From JADJNW01 sp964517145 (GTDB lineage: Bacteria > Bacteroidota > Bacteroidia > Chitinophagales > Saprospiraceae): 64,000 bases of DNA. The stretch spans positions 28,071 to 92,070 of the forward strand of contig CAZFBN010000002.1 of the NCBI GenBank assembly GCA_964517145.1. Reading direction: 5' to 3'. Shown here in pieces: positions 26,713 to 34,745 of the stretch. How positions within the stretch are numbered: the first letter of the stretch is position 1; each line of letters opens with the position of its first letter. The notes beneath the pieces are model-generated. The model was given only the letters and a program-made list of their open reading frames with translations. It had not been told where the DNA came from and made no database searches. The position numbers and the translations under genes are program-made.

Positions 26713-28029
26713 ATGCGGATGACAAATCGTACTCTTGTTAAAGCGATCAGCTTTAAAAATATTTTTTTTATTTTAATCGGGCTAATAATAATAGCATATC
26801 TCATTTCAAAAGCTATAAACGGCGGAAATGATATCAACGTTTATTTACATGCTGCCGAACAGCTCTTGCGGGAAAGAGATATTTACAAACCTAACCCTTA
26901 CAATTATTATCTTTATAGCCCTTTATTTGCTATCTTATTGGTACCATTTACTTTCTTTGATTGGGGCATTGCGCGAGTAATTTGGGTTGTAATAAACCTT
27001 CTATTTGCTTTTCGAATCTGGCAGTTATTACAACAATTACCGCTCGAAACACTTTCATTATCAATACCTTACCGAAGAATTTGGAGTATTGCAATAGCCG
27101 TACTCTCTTTCGGTTTTTTAAATCATAATTTAAATCTTGGACAGGTTACCATATTAATTCTTTGGCTCACAATGGAGGGTATTTACCAAACCATGAAAAA
27201 AAATGAAATTAGAGGGGCTGCATTATTAACTTTGGGTATAAATATTAAAATTATACCATTAATTGCGCTGGGTTATTTATTTTTAAAAGGAAAATTTAAA
27301 GCTGTTATTTACTCCATAGCATTCGGAGTAGCAAGTTTAATATTACCGGCTTTCATAATTGGTTGGGAATATAATAAAGAACTGCTTGCAAAATGGAAAG
27401 AAGCGATTAATCCAACCAAAGAAAAATTTGCGTTTGAAAATAATGATGGCTGCAATTCTTTAAATGCCTTGTTACCTGCGTTTTTATACGATCAATTTGA
27501 AGAGCCTTCCAATATTGAGGCAGAGCCTAGCTGGAATTTTAAGCGCAAAATTGCCGATCTATCAGTGCCTTTGCTAAATATTATATTACAAATTACTCGA
27601 ATATTGGTGCTACTTTTTGTACCATTTTCCGTTTTTTATTATTATAAGAATCGTAAATATGAATACCTTTATTATCATTGGGAAATTGCTTATTTACTTT
27701 TGGTAACATTATTAATTTTTCCTCATCAAATGAAATATTCCATGCTTTATTTTGTGCCAACCGGCGCTTACATTCTTTTTTATTACTTATATATCATTCA
27801 AGAAAAATGGGTTATGAATTATAATAAAATTATAATAGGGGTTATTGCAGGAGTGCTTTTATTTATTCTTTCCATCATGGGGCGCGATATTATTGGCAAT
27901 TACTTAGTAAACATTTTAGACTTTTATCATTTTATTGGTTTCAGTAATTTATTATTCCTATTTTTATTAGCTTGGTGCAATCCGCGCCAACTAGAGCAAT
28001 TGACAGCGCAAGAACAGCAGCAAAATTAG
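26713..28029 (+). CDS. GT87-family (DUF2029) membrane glycosyltransferase
   Basis: A 438-residue polytopic protein with about ten helices. After helix 1 the periplasmic loop reads NGGNDINVYLHAAEQLLRER and IYKPNPYNYYLYSPLFAILL. This acidic-x-acid loop followed by Y.YSPLFA, together with GINIKIIPLIALGYLFLKGK in the middle, is the signature of DUF2029/GT87 mannosyltransferase-like GT-C proteins. It uses a polyprenyl-phosphate sugar donor in known relatives (actinobacterial arabinan/mannan synthesis). AT-rich, like the glycan genes at 4.8-10.3 kb, and with no glycan genes beside it here. A hydrophilic Gln-rich tail ends the protein. Confidence 0.8.
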   Translation: MRMTNRTLVKAISFKNIFFILIGLIIIAYLISKAINGGNDINVYLHAAEQLLRERDIYKPNPYNYYLYSPLFAILLVPFTFFDWGIARVIWVVINLLFAFRIWQLLQQLPLETLSLSIPYRRIWSIAIAVLSFGFLNHNLNLGQVTILILWLTMEGIYQTMKKNEIRGAALLTLGINIKIIPLIALGYLFLKGKFKAVIYSIAFGVASLILPAFIIGWEYNKELLAKWKEAINPTKEKFAFENNDGCNSLNALLPAFLYDQFEEPSNIEAEPSWNFKRKIADLSVPLLNIILQITRILVLLFVPFSVFYYYKNRKYEYLYYHWEIAYLLLVTLLIFPHQMKYSMLYFVPTGAYILFYYLYIIQEKWVMNYNKIIIGVIAGVLLFILSIMGRDIIGNYLVNILDFYHFIGFSNLLFLFLLAWCNPRQLEQLTAQEQQQN

Positions 28030-28115
28030 TTGGATACCTTGTACAAACCCAATAAAGATGCGCCTAATGGCGTCATTCAACATTCATACAGAAATTTCGT
28101 TTTATACGCAAATAG

Positions 28116-28316
28116 TTGACGTTTTTTGAATCTACCCAAAGTAAAAAACATGAAAAAAAGTGCGGTGTGGAAAGACTTTTTGCAACAGAATTTTCTGTGT
28201 TAGATTATGAAAATTGGAATCAGGAAATATCGGAAAACCTCGCCAATGCTATCAACTGCACCAACCATGATGCCTCGACGCTTAATGTTCGACAACTGAT
28301 TCGGGATTTGATGTAA
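28116..28316 (+). CDS. Short hypothetical reading frame, possibly a gene remnant
   Basis: A 66-codon frame opening with TTG. The second half, ENWNQEISENLANAIN and DASTLNVRQLIRDLM, looks protein-like and ends in a natural manner, while the first half (QSKKHEKKCG) does not. It may be the surviving 3' end of a longer gene. No family recognised; no ribosome binding site or promoter seen. The whole 318-bp gap between 28030 and 28347 has nothing else convincing. Confidence 0.25.
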   Translation: MTFFESTQSKKHEKKCGVERLFATEFSVLDYENWNQEISENLANAINCTNHDASTLNVRQLIRDLM

Positions 28317-28347
28317 AAACAGGAAAATCATGTAATGATTACATCAT

Positions 28348-29715
28348 TTATAAAATCCTTACATCTGTTTCACTGATGTGAATGGTACGTAATTGCTTGG
28401 TTCTGTGCATAATATCTGACGAATTATTTTCTAATTTTAACACACCTCGCGGACATACCGCGGCACAAATGCCACAACCTACACAGGACGCACGCACTAC
28501 ATCCTGACCGCGTTGCGCGTACGCACGCACATCAATCCCCATCTCGCAATAGGTCGAACAATTGCCGCAGGAAATGCACTGCCCACCGTTTGTTGTGATG
28601 CGAAAACGCGAGAAAAAACGCTGAAAAATGCCTAAAATCGCGGCTTGCGGACATCCAAAACGGCACCATACACGACTACCCAGGAGTGGGTAGAACCCAG
28701 TGCCAACCACGCCTGCAAAGATGGAACTGATCAAAAAACCATACCATTTCGCCCAATTTCTACCGGCTTCGCCCAAGATAGCGCCTTTGTAAATAGAATT
28801 TGCCCATAACAATAAAGTTGTAACAACAATAAACAACAACACACTGTGCACGAGCCAACGCTCGATTTTCCAAGCTCGTAATGATTTATCCGATAAATGT
28901 CGGAAAGGATCGCCCACCGTCTCTGCCAAGCCGCCACAGCCGCACACCCACGAGCAATACCAGCGTTTTCCAAAGAAATAAGTCAGGATTGGCACACCTG
29001 CCAAGGCAATTATAATTGCCCACCATGCCATAAAAACGCCAAGATTCCCTTGTTTGATAAAATAATTTAAATCATTCGGAAATAAATATTCTTTTTTCAG
29101 GGGCCAGAAATAACTAAAATAAAACTCCGGTTCATTTAAATAAACCAATAAAGCCGGTATCATAAAGGCGAAAATCAGTTGAAAAAATGTAACAGAAAGC
29201 GTTCTTATTAACTGATAGCGATTGTGACGATATTTATATGCAAATTTAATGCCCATCAAAATAACAGAAATGGTGTAAATAGCGCCGTAGGCAAACCATT
29301 GGTCAGCGGGTTTGTTGCGTAATAACTGACTCAAAGGATTAAATAATTCAATAATGCCCTTCATATAAGCAGGGAACCAATATAATATGACGTAAAATCC
29401 ACATAAAATAACTGCTAAAATCCACGCGGAAACACCCCGATATGTAAGGCTTTTGAAAAAAACGCCGTTATTTTTGATACCCGCAGGCGCGTGCGCATAT
29501 GCTTCACGTGTGTATAATATAGTACCAATTATTAATAAAATAAGCACAATCGGCAATGTAATAACAGGTTGGAACGCCTGACCACTCGCCCAGGTGACTA
29601 GCACAAAGAGCACGGCAATGCCCACCAATGCTAGAGCGAAGCGTTGCAGTGGAGAGGTATTCGTCGTCTGAGGTTTGATAAGGGCTAAGCTTGGTTCTAT
29701 GCGATTATTATACAT
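28348..29715 (-). CDS. Membrane polyferredoxin (NosR/NapH-like, two 4Fe-4S clusters)
   Basis: A 455-residue protein with about seven membrane helices and a NapH/NosR-type core. The conserved CysxxxCys motifs after helices are YCSWVCGCGGLAETVGDP and WCRFGCPQAAILG. Near the C-terminus are two ferredoxin motifs: CISCGNCSTYCEMGID and CVGCGICAAVCPRGVL. Such proteins pass electrons between quinols and soluble or periplasmic partners. It lies 85 bp downstream of a flavoprotein on the same strand, so the two probably form one electron-transfer unit. The last 40 residues (KQLRTIHISETDVRIL) are hydrophilic. Partner enzyme not identifiable from this window. Confidence 0.82.
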   Translation of the reverse strand: MYNNRIEPSLALIKPQTTNTSPLQRFALALVGIAVLFVLVTWASGQAFQPVITLPIVLILLIIGTILYTREAYAHAPAGIKNNGVFFKSLTYRGVSAWILAVILCGFYVILYWFPAYMKGIIELFNPLSQLLRNKPADQWFAYGAIYTISVILMGIKFAYKYRHNRYQLIRTLSVTFFQLIFAFMIPALLVYLNEPEFYFSYFWPLKKEYLFPNDLNYFIKQGNLGVFMAWWAIIIALAGVPILTYFFGKRWYCSWVCGCGGLAETVGDPFRHLSDKSLRAWKIERWLVHSVLLFIVVTTLLLWANSIYKGAILGEAGRNWAKWYGFLISSIFAGVVGTGFYPLLGSRVWCRFGCPQAAILGIFQRFFSRFRITTNGGQCISCGNCSTYCEMGIDVRAYAQRGQDVVRASCVGCGICAAVCPRGVLKLENNSSDIMHRTKQLRTIHISETDVRIL

Positions 29716-29800
29716 GTGTTTTTATATTTTGATAATGATACTGTGGATGCTGTTGCTTTTAAGGTAAAAGTCTCGGCGCAGCAAGTATATAAAGCATGGT

Positions 29801-31141
29801 TTAAGTTTTGGATAAAAATTTTAGAACAGCTTTTAATTTGCGCTTTTGATTCAATTTCAGAACTTTACCAGTTTTAGTATTATATAATGTGATAAGGGCT
29901 GCTTCATATTGTTTAAAAAATTCAGGATCGAAATTAGCGAGGCTAAGATTTTGTAAAACCTCTTCTAAATCAACTTTTTGTGCAATCCATTTTTCACAAA
30001 CTTCGTGGCGATAACGGATTCCCATTAAATTAAACCCTAATACCTGCCCATTCAATTTATCATATACAATGCGAATACTTTTTTTACCATCCGGATGTTC
30101 CCAATATAATGATTGAGATGATTCATATTCACTTGCAGGAACGTAGCCATATGTTTGATACTCAATATCAAAGAATTTTGCGGAATTAAACCAAATACCA
30201 GGATTGTAAAGAACGCGCTTACCACATATATTATAGGCTGCCGTCTCTCCCGCGATGCGCCCTGTGTACCAAACTGCTTCAATTGCTTTGCGCCCTGGCA
30301 GTGGATTTAACAATTCCATGCAGTCGCCGGCGGCATACACATCCGGAATATTCGTTTCCAGAAAATCATTTACTTGAATACCTTTATTAATATTTAAAGC
30401 ACTGTCTTTCAAGAATGCAACATTAGGACTTACGCCGGCTGTCAAACCAACAAATCCACATTCGATGCGTTCGCCATTTTTAGTGAGCACCGCACAAGCC
30501 TTTCCATTCACATCCGCCTCTATTTCAGCAAGTTCTGTATTCAAACGCAAATCAATACCATGCTCGTAGATGTGCCGGTTGATCATTGCAGACTCTTCTT
30601 TGGGCAAAACGCTACTCCAATAGCTGCTTTCGCGCACGAGCATCGTGACCGGAATGTGCCGCGAATGTAGCATTTCTGCCATTTCGATGCCAATCAAACC
30701 ACCGCCAACCACGACTGCACGTTGCAAGCCGGAACTACATTTTTCAAGGTATTCTAAATCCTGCCAACTGTACAAGCCGCCCACACCTTGCAAATCTTGC
30801 CCTTTCCAACCCAGCTTATTATATTTTGAACCAGCGGCTATTAATAATTTATCATATTGCATTTGATTCGCATCTAAAAACTGAAGCGTTTTCAACTCAA
30901 AATCAATGCTTTCTACATAAGCGTTTAATAAATTGATGCGATTTTTTTTCCAAAAATCATCTTCGTAGGGCTTAATGTCGCGGTACCGCATGTGTCCCAT
31001 ATACACGTACATGAGCGCCGTGCGCGAGAAAAAATGCTCGGTTTCGGCAGAAATGACGGTGATTTGATGATCCGACAATTTGCGAATGAAACGGGCAGCA
31101 GTGATACCTGCAATGCCGTTACCAATGATAACAATGTGCAT
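29801..31141 (-). CDS. NAD(P)/FAD-dependent oxidoreductase (pyridine nucleotide-disulfide family)
   Basis: A 446-residue protein with two dinucleotide-binding folds: N-terminal FAD site IVIIGNGIAGITAARFIRK, NAD site VVVGGGLIGIEMAEMLHSR, and the second FAD motif DVYAAGDCMELLN. The overall order resembles NADH oxidases, nitrite reductase large-subunit N-domains and rubredoxin reductases, without a redox-active CxxxxC pair. Residues 330-400 (YGYVPASEYESSQSLYWEHP) are specific to this subgroup. Followed on the same strand by the polyferredoxin, so it likely feeds or drains electrons through it. It starts at ATG 31141; a repeat-containing 459-bp region lies upstream. Confidence 0.82.
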   Translation of the reverse strand: MHIVIIGNGIAGITAARFIRKLSDHQITVISAETEHFFSRTALMYVYMGHMRYRDIKPYEDDFWKKNRINLLNAYVESIDFELKTLQFLDANQMQYDKLLIAAGSKYNKLGWKGQDLQGVGGLYSWQDLEYLEKCSSGLQRAVVVGGGLIGIEMAEMLHSRHIPVTMLVRESSYWSSVLPKEESAMINRHIYEHGIDLRLNTELAEIEADVNGKACAVLTKNGERIECGFVGLTAGVSPNVAFLKDSALNINKGIQVNDFLETNIPDVYAAGDCMELLNPLPGRKAIEAVWYTGRIAGETAAYNICGKRVLYNPGIWFNSAKFFDIEYQTYGYVPASEYESSQSLYWEHPDGKKSIRIVYDKLNGQVLGFNLMGIRYRHEVCEKWIAQKVDLEEVLQNLSLANFDPEFFKQYEAALITLYNTKTGKVLKLNQKRKLKAVLKFLSKT

Positions 31142-31600
31142 AAAGGCGATTTGGCTAACAAAATAGCAAAAAGGATGGAGCTTTTTGCAACAAAAATTAT
31201 GAAAGCAAAGTAAAAGTAAATAAATGGAATGGAATGTCCCGATAAAGACAACTGCGCGGAGATTTTGAAAGCCAGTGTGACGGCTGGAGGACTTTTGGGG
31301 TCGGAGAGGATAGGGAAATAGGAGAATCAGGGGATGAGAAGTGATTTTTCGATATTAATGTGACTTTTAATAGGTTGTTGCGTTTTAATTGGTGAGGGGT
31401 GAACATTGAGAAGTGAAACGTCATGTGTGGTCTGGCATCTCCTAATCTGGCATCCGGTATCTGCTAAAAAGGTTAATTAAATTTTAATCCTTGGCGTAGG
31501 GGTTGCATATTAGTTTAATTGTCTTCAAATTGTCAATCGAATTGAAAAAAGAATAGGATATTTACCATGAAAACAATCGAAAACCATTAAACATAGTCCC
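31142..31600. other. Divergent intergenic region with repeats
   Basis: 459 bp between the flavoprotein and a T9SS cargo gene, with no credible gene. It holds the third TCTGGCATCT repeat (31431-31466). The AT-rich part before 31600 presumably carries the promoter of the cargo gene, but no clear TAnnTTTG element is visible. Confidence 0.5.
31431..31466. repeat. TCTGGCATCT-type interspersed repeat, copy 3
   Basis: TCTGGCATCTCCTAATCTGG followed by CATCCGGTATCTGC; same spacing (TCTGGCATCTCCnAATCTGGCATC) as copy 2 at 22930-22953. Confidence 0.6.
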
Positions 31601-32329
31601 ATGAAGCAATTTGTACTTTTTTTATTTCTTGCAATTACTAGCTTGGTGCAGGCTCAAACCATCAAAATAGAGCCTGAGACCGTGACGAAGGTTTACAATA
31701 ATCAAAACCTGAATGATCCGGCATTGCAGTTGCAACAGTATGCTAAAGTGACCAACCTGACGAATCAGGAACTTCGTTTAAAATGGACGCGCGCGATCGT
31801 GGATCAACCGCTTGACTGGGACACGCAAGTTTGTGATAACAATGCCTGCTACATTCCAATCGTAAGTACCAATGTGGACGCTGCCGTGGGTTTGAATCAG
31901 CCAGTGGTGCTGGCGCCGGGCGCTTCTTATGATATGGGCTTGTATGTGGTGCCCAATGGCGTTGCCGGGCAAGGTACGTTTAAATTAATATTTGCACTAG
32001 CGAGCAGCCCAAATACCGCGATTGACACAATCACTTACAACATCAGTGTCAATCAGACCACGAGCAACCATGATATTGAAGTGGGCAGTATTCGAGTCTT
32101 TCCAAATCCAGCTTCCGATTATTTTGAACTGACCAACGACGGCGCGATTGATCGCTTGATGGTTTATAACTTGTTGGGGCGCGAGGTGCGTTCTTACCGC
32201 TCGCAAGGCATTGGGCAGCAGTATTCTTTGCAGGGATTACCTGACGGGCTGTATCTGATTGCCTTGTTGAATGATAAAAACAGTGTGGTAAAAACAGTGC
32301 GGCTGAATAAACGTTCGTTTAGACCTTAA
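31601..32329 (+). CDS. Secreted protein with type A T9SS sorting domain
   Basis: A 242-residue protein with a classic signal peptide (MKQFVLFLFLAITSLVQAQ, cleavage after QAQ), a beta-rich domain of about 130 residues (IKIEPETVTKVYNN, TNLTNQELRLKWTRAI) resembling an immunoglobulin-like fold, and a C-terminal sorting domain from about residue 165: IRVFPNPASDYFELTN, LMVYNLLGREV, LPDGLYLIALL, VKTVRLNK. These are the standard blocks recognised by T9SS, so the protein is exported across the outer membrane. Two Cys (CDNNAC) may form a disulfide. Binding partner unknown. Confidence 0.85.
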   Translation: MKQFVLFLFLAITSLVQAQTIKIEPETVTKVYNNQNLNDPALQLQQYAKVTNLTNQELRLKWTRAIVDQPLDWDTQVCDNNACYIPIVSTNVDAAVGLNQPVVLAPGASYDMGLYVVPNGVAGQGTFKLIFALASSPNTAIDTITYNISVNQTTSNHDIEVGSIRVFPNPASDYFELTNDGAIDRLMVYNLLGREVRSYRSQGIGQQYSLQGLPDGLYLIALLNDKNSVVKTVRLNKRSFRP

Positions 32330-32395
32330 ATATTAGATGTTAGATATTAGAAATTAAAGCAATGCGTGTAGAAAGTTCTAATATTTAAAGCCTTC

Positions 32396-32803
32396 TCAAG
32401 CAGGATATTCTACAAAATTTCTTGGTGTTTCGTACAGACGCACTTGTAGTTCATACCTTTCCTCCAATTTGGCGCGCAGCAAATTCCAAATGACGTAACA
32501 AATATGTTCGGCGCTGGGATTTAGGTTTTTAAATTCCGGCACTTCTACGTTCAAATTTTTATGATCGAACCGCTGCTCGATTTCCGCTTCAATCAATTTT
32601 TTTAACCAACCTAAATCCAACAAATAGCCCGTTTCGGGATCCACTTCGCCCACCACTTTCACTTCGAGTTCATAGTTGTGACCATGATAATTCGGATTGT
32701 TACAAAGCCCGAATACTTCTCTATTTTTTTCATCCGACCAGTTGGGATTGTGCAAGCGGTGCGCCGCGTTGAAATGTGCCTTGCGAAAAACGGCAATTCT
32801 CAT
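32396..32803 (-). CDS. 6-pyruvoyl-tetrahydropterin synthase / 6-carboxytetrahydropterin synthase family (QueD-like)
   Basis: A 135-residue protein. Zinc-binding His15 (AAHRL), His40 and His42 (YHGHNYELEV) and catalytic Cys34 (FGLCNNPN) are present, with the later DHKNLN and PSAEHICYVIW motifs and Glu in LYETPRN. The spacing Cys34-NNPNY-His40-G-His42 is that of the longer eukaryote-type PTPS form rather than of E. coli QueD. The product may be 6-carboxy- or 6-pyruvoyl-tetrahydropterin, feeding queuosine or pterin synthesis. No other queuosine gene is near. Single gene, divergent from the peroxidase gene at 32936. Confidence 0.88.
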   Translation of the reverse strand: MRIAVFRKAHFNAAHRLHNPNWSDEKNREVFGLCNNPNYHGHNYELEVKVVGEVDPETGYLLDLGWLKKLIEAEIEQRFDHKNLNVEVPEFKNLNPSAEHICYVIWNLLRAKLEERYELQVRLYETPRNFVEYPA

Positions 32804-32884
32804 TTTGACCTTCTTTTTGAATGGCTAACAACAAAGCACAGAGGAAGGTTGCAGCCGTAGCAATTGAACAATATATCTTTACAA

Positions 32885-32916
32885 TTGCACAATTCTCAAA
32901 AAAATGTTTATTTTTG
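32885..32916 (+). promoter_or_regulatory. Bacteroidota-type promoter for glutathione peroxidase
   Basis: TTG at 32885-32887, 21 nt, TATTTTTG at 32909-32916. Transcription would start near 32923, only about 13 nt before the GTG start at 32936, so the message has a very short leader. Confidence 0.55.
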
Positions 32917-32935
32917 TCAGAATAATTGAAAAATT

Positions 32936-33412
32936 GTGCATTCCATACACCAATTTAAGGTACAGGGAATCGAAGGAAATGAAATTGACTTTGCCCAATT
33001 TGCGGGCAAAAAGATCATTATAGTAAATGTCGCGTCAGAATGCGGCTATACGCCTCAATATCAGCAATTGCAAGCGCTGTATGAAGAGTTTCAGGATACA
33101 TTAGTGATTGTGGGCTTTCCGTCGAATGATTTTGGCGGGCAAGAGCCGGGGACGAACGAAGAAATTCAGGCATTTTGCGAAACACGATATGGCGTAGGTT
33201 TTCCGCTGAGCGCGAAAATTACCATAAAAGGCACAGACGTACATCCTGTTTATCAATGGCTTACGCAAAAGCGCGAAAATGGAGTAGCCGATAGTGAAGT
33301 GCGTTGGAACTTTTATAAATACCTGCTCGATGAAAACGGGCAGTTGGTCAAATCCTTTCCTTCCGGCGTCAGTCCGCTCGATGAGCAAATTCTCGACTGG
33401 CTTCAATCCTAA
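32936..33412 (+). CDS. Glutathione peroxidase (thiol-dependent)
   Basis: A 158-residue protein. Active-site Cys36 lies in NVASECGYTPQY, followed by GFPSNDFGGQEPGTNEEI with the Gln and by VRWNFYKYLLDENG with the Trp-Asn pair. The peroxidatic residue is Cys, not selenocysteine, so it probably reduces lipid or hydrogen peroxide with thioredoxin. The start is a GTG: an in-frame TGA lies 9 bp upstream and there is no ATG near. The last residues (ILDWLQS) are normal. It is separated by 62 bp from holB, which carries a GGTGATGGGGTGAT repeat. Confidence 0.93.
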   Translation: MHSIHQFKVQGIEGNEIDFAQFAGKKIIIVNVASECGYTPQYQQLQALYEEFQDTLVIVGFPSNDFGGQEPGTNEEIQAFCETRYGVGFPLSAKITIKGTDVHPVYQWLTQKRENGVADSEVRWNFYKYLLDENGQLVKSFPSGVSPLDEQILDWLQS

Positions 33413-33418
33413 AAATCT

Positions 33419-33449
33419 GGTGATGGGGTGATAAGGTAATCGGGTGATG
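33419..33449. repeat. GGTGATGGGGTGATAAGG repeat
   Basis: Direct repeats GGTGATGGGGTGAT, GGGTGATG between gpx and holB; the same family as 16420-16452 and 37733-37797. Confidence 0.45.
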
Positions 33450-33474
33450 CTCGCATTATCGAAATCAAATTACA

Positions 33475-34614
33475 ATGCTGTTTTCTGAGGTTATTGGACA
33501 AACGGGCGTCAAGCAATTGTTGCGGCAAATGGTGGCGAATGATCGCACGCCGCACGCCTTGCTGCTACTGGGTACACCGGGGAGCGGGCATCTCGCGCTG
33601 GCGCTGGCGTTGGCACAGTACCTCTTGTGCGAAAATCGCAGGGCGGAGGAAGTTTGCGGTACTTGTCGGCATTGCGTGAAAATGCAAAAATTGATTCACC
33701 CGGATGTACATTTTTCTTTTCCGACGGTGGGTACGAATGCGGTGAGCGATGCTTTTATGACGCAGTGGCGAACGGCTTTGCTCGACAATCCGTATTTGGA
33801 TGTGAATCAGTGGTTGCAATTGATTGGTGCGGAAAACAAGCAAGGAAATATTACAAAAGACGAATGCGTTAACATCGTCAAGAAATTGAGTCTGAAAACC
33901 TTTGAAAGCGACTATAAATTGCTCTTGATGTGGCTGCCGGAATACCTGGGGCGCGAAGGCAATCGCCTGTTGAAAATGATCGAGGAGCCACCGGAGCAAA
34001 CGATTTTTATCTTGATTGCAGAGCAAGCGGAATTGATTTTGCCAACGATTTTGTCGCGCTGCCAAACGGTAAAAGTGAATCCGCTGCACGATGACGAAGT
34101 GGTGGCGGGTTTGCAGGAAAAGAAAAATGTCACGCTGGAACAGGCGCAAGCAGCGGCTTATCTGGCGAATGGCAATTTTAACGAAGCCTTGCAAATGCTG
34201 GACTATGAGGAAAACGATCACGCGAATTTGTTCCTCGACTGGCTGCGACGCTGCTACAAAGGTAACGGCGTGGAGTTGGTGCGCTGGGTGGAGAAATTTG
34301 CCGAGGCAGGGCGAGAGAATCAGAAGCATTTTTTGAAATATGGCTTGCATTTTTTGCGAGAGTTTATGGTGTTGAAATTAACGGGCGAGGGCAGGGTGCG
34401 CCTGCGGGCGAATGAACTGAAAACCGCGCAAAATTTGTTGCCCATTATTGAATTGGAGCAACTGGAACGGATGGCGGCGCTGTTCAACGATTGTGCGTAC
34501 TACATAGAGCGCAATGCGAATCCGAAAGTGCTGTTTTTAGATGCTTCGATACAAGTGAATGGAATTTTGAAGCCCCCTAAATCCCCCCAAGGGGGACTTG
34601 CACAACGGGCGTGA
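33475..34614 (+). CDS. holB: DNA polymerase III delta' subunit (clamp loader)
   Basis: A 379-residue AAA+-type protein. It has a degenerate P-loop region (LLLGTPGSGHLALALALAQ), a zinc-module with Cys residues (CENRRAEEVCGTCRHC), the FIHP-like LIHPDVHFSFP segment, a KMIEEPPEQTIFILIAEQ Walker B-sensor region and LPTILSRCQTVKVNPL with the SRC motif. Clamp loader subunit delta' coordinates beta clamp loading at the replication fork. The Lys of the P-loop is replaced by His (GSGHLA), as is usual for non-hydrolysing delta'. The final 17 residues, KPPKSPQGGLAQRA, come from an interspersed repeat (34570-34606). Followed 131 bp later by ricT, a common pairing in Bacteroidota. Confidence 0.9.
   Translation: MLFSEVIGQTGVKQLLRQMVANDRTPHALLLLGTPGSGHLALALALAQYLLCENRRAEEVCGTCRHCVKMQKLIHPDVHFSFPTVGTNAVSDAFMTQWRTALLDNPYLDVNQWLQLIGAENKQGNITKDECVNIVKKLSLKTFESDYKLLLMWLPEYLGREGNRLLKMIEEPPEQTIFILIAEQAELILPTILSRCQTVKVNPLHDDEVVAGLQEKKNVTLEQAQAAAYLANGNFNEALQMLDYEENDHANLFLDWLRRCYKGNGVELVRWVEKFAEAGRENQKHFLKYGLHFLREFMVLKLTGEGRVRLRANELKTAQNLLPIIELEQLERMAALFNDCAYYIERNANPKVLFLDASIQVNGILKPPKSPQGGLAQRA
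34570..34606. repeat. CCCCCTAAATCCCCCCAAGGGGGA repeat inside the holB 3' end
   Basis: Purine/pyrimidine-asymmetric repeat with a short CCCCC/GGGGG hairpin. Related copies at 40213-40284 and, in the IcmF gene, at 50097-50165. Here it encodes the KPPKSPQGGL end of the HolB protein. Confidence 0.7.
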
Positions 34615-34745
34615 TAGAAATCCTGAAAATTTTTTAATTCTGGGAACCCTGATTCTGACGAATTTGGAATCGAGAGAATAAATTGAAAAATTAGTAAAAT
34701 AATCGCCGAATATAATTCGGTGCCACATAAATAAACTGACGAAAA

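Noticed and set aside
28331..28343. Terminator hairpin TGTAATGATTACA
   Set aside because: The stem is only five pairs and is not followed by a T run.
33565..34350. 261-codon minus-strand open frame
   Set aside because: Antisense shadow of holB.
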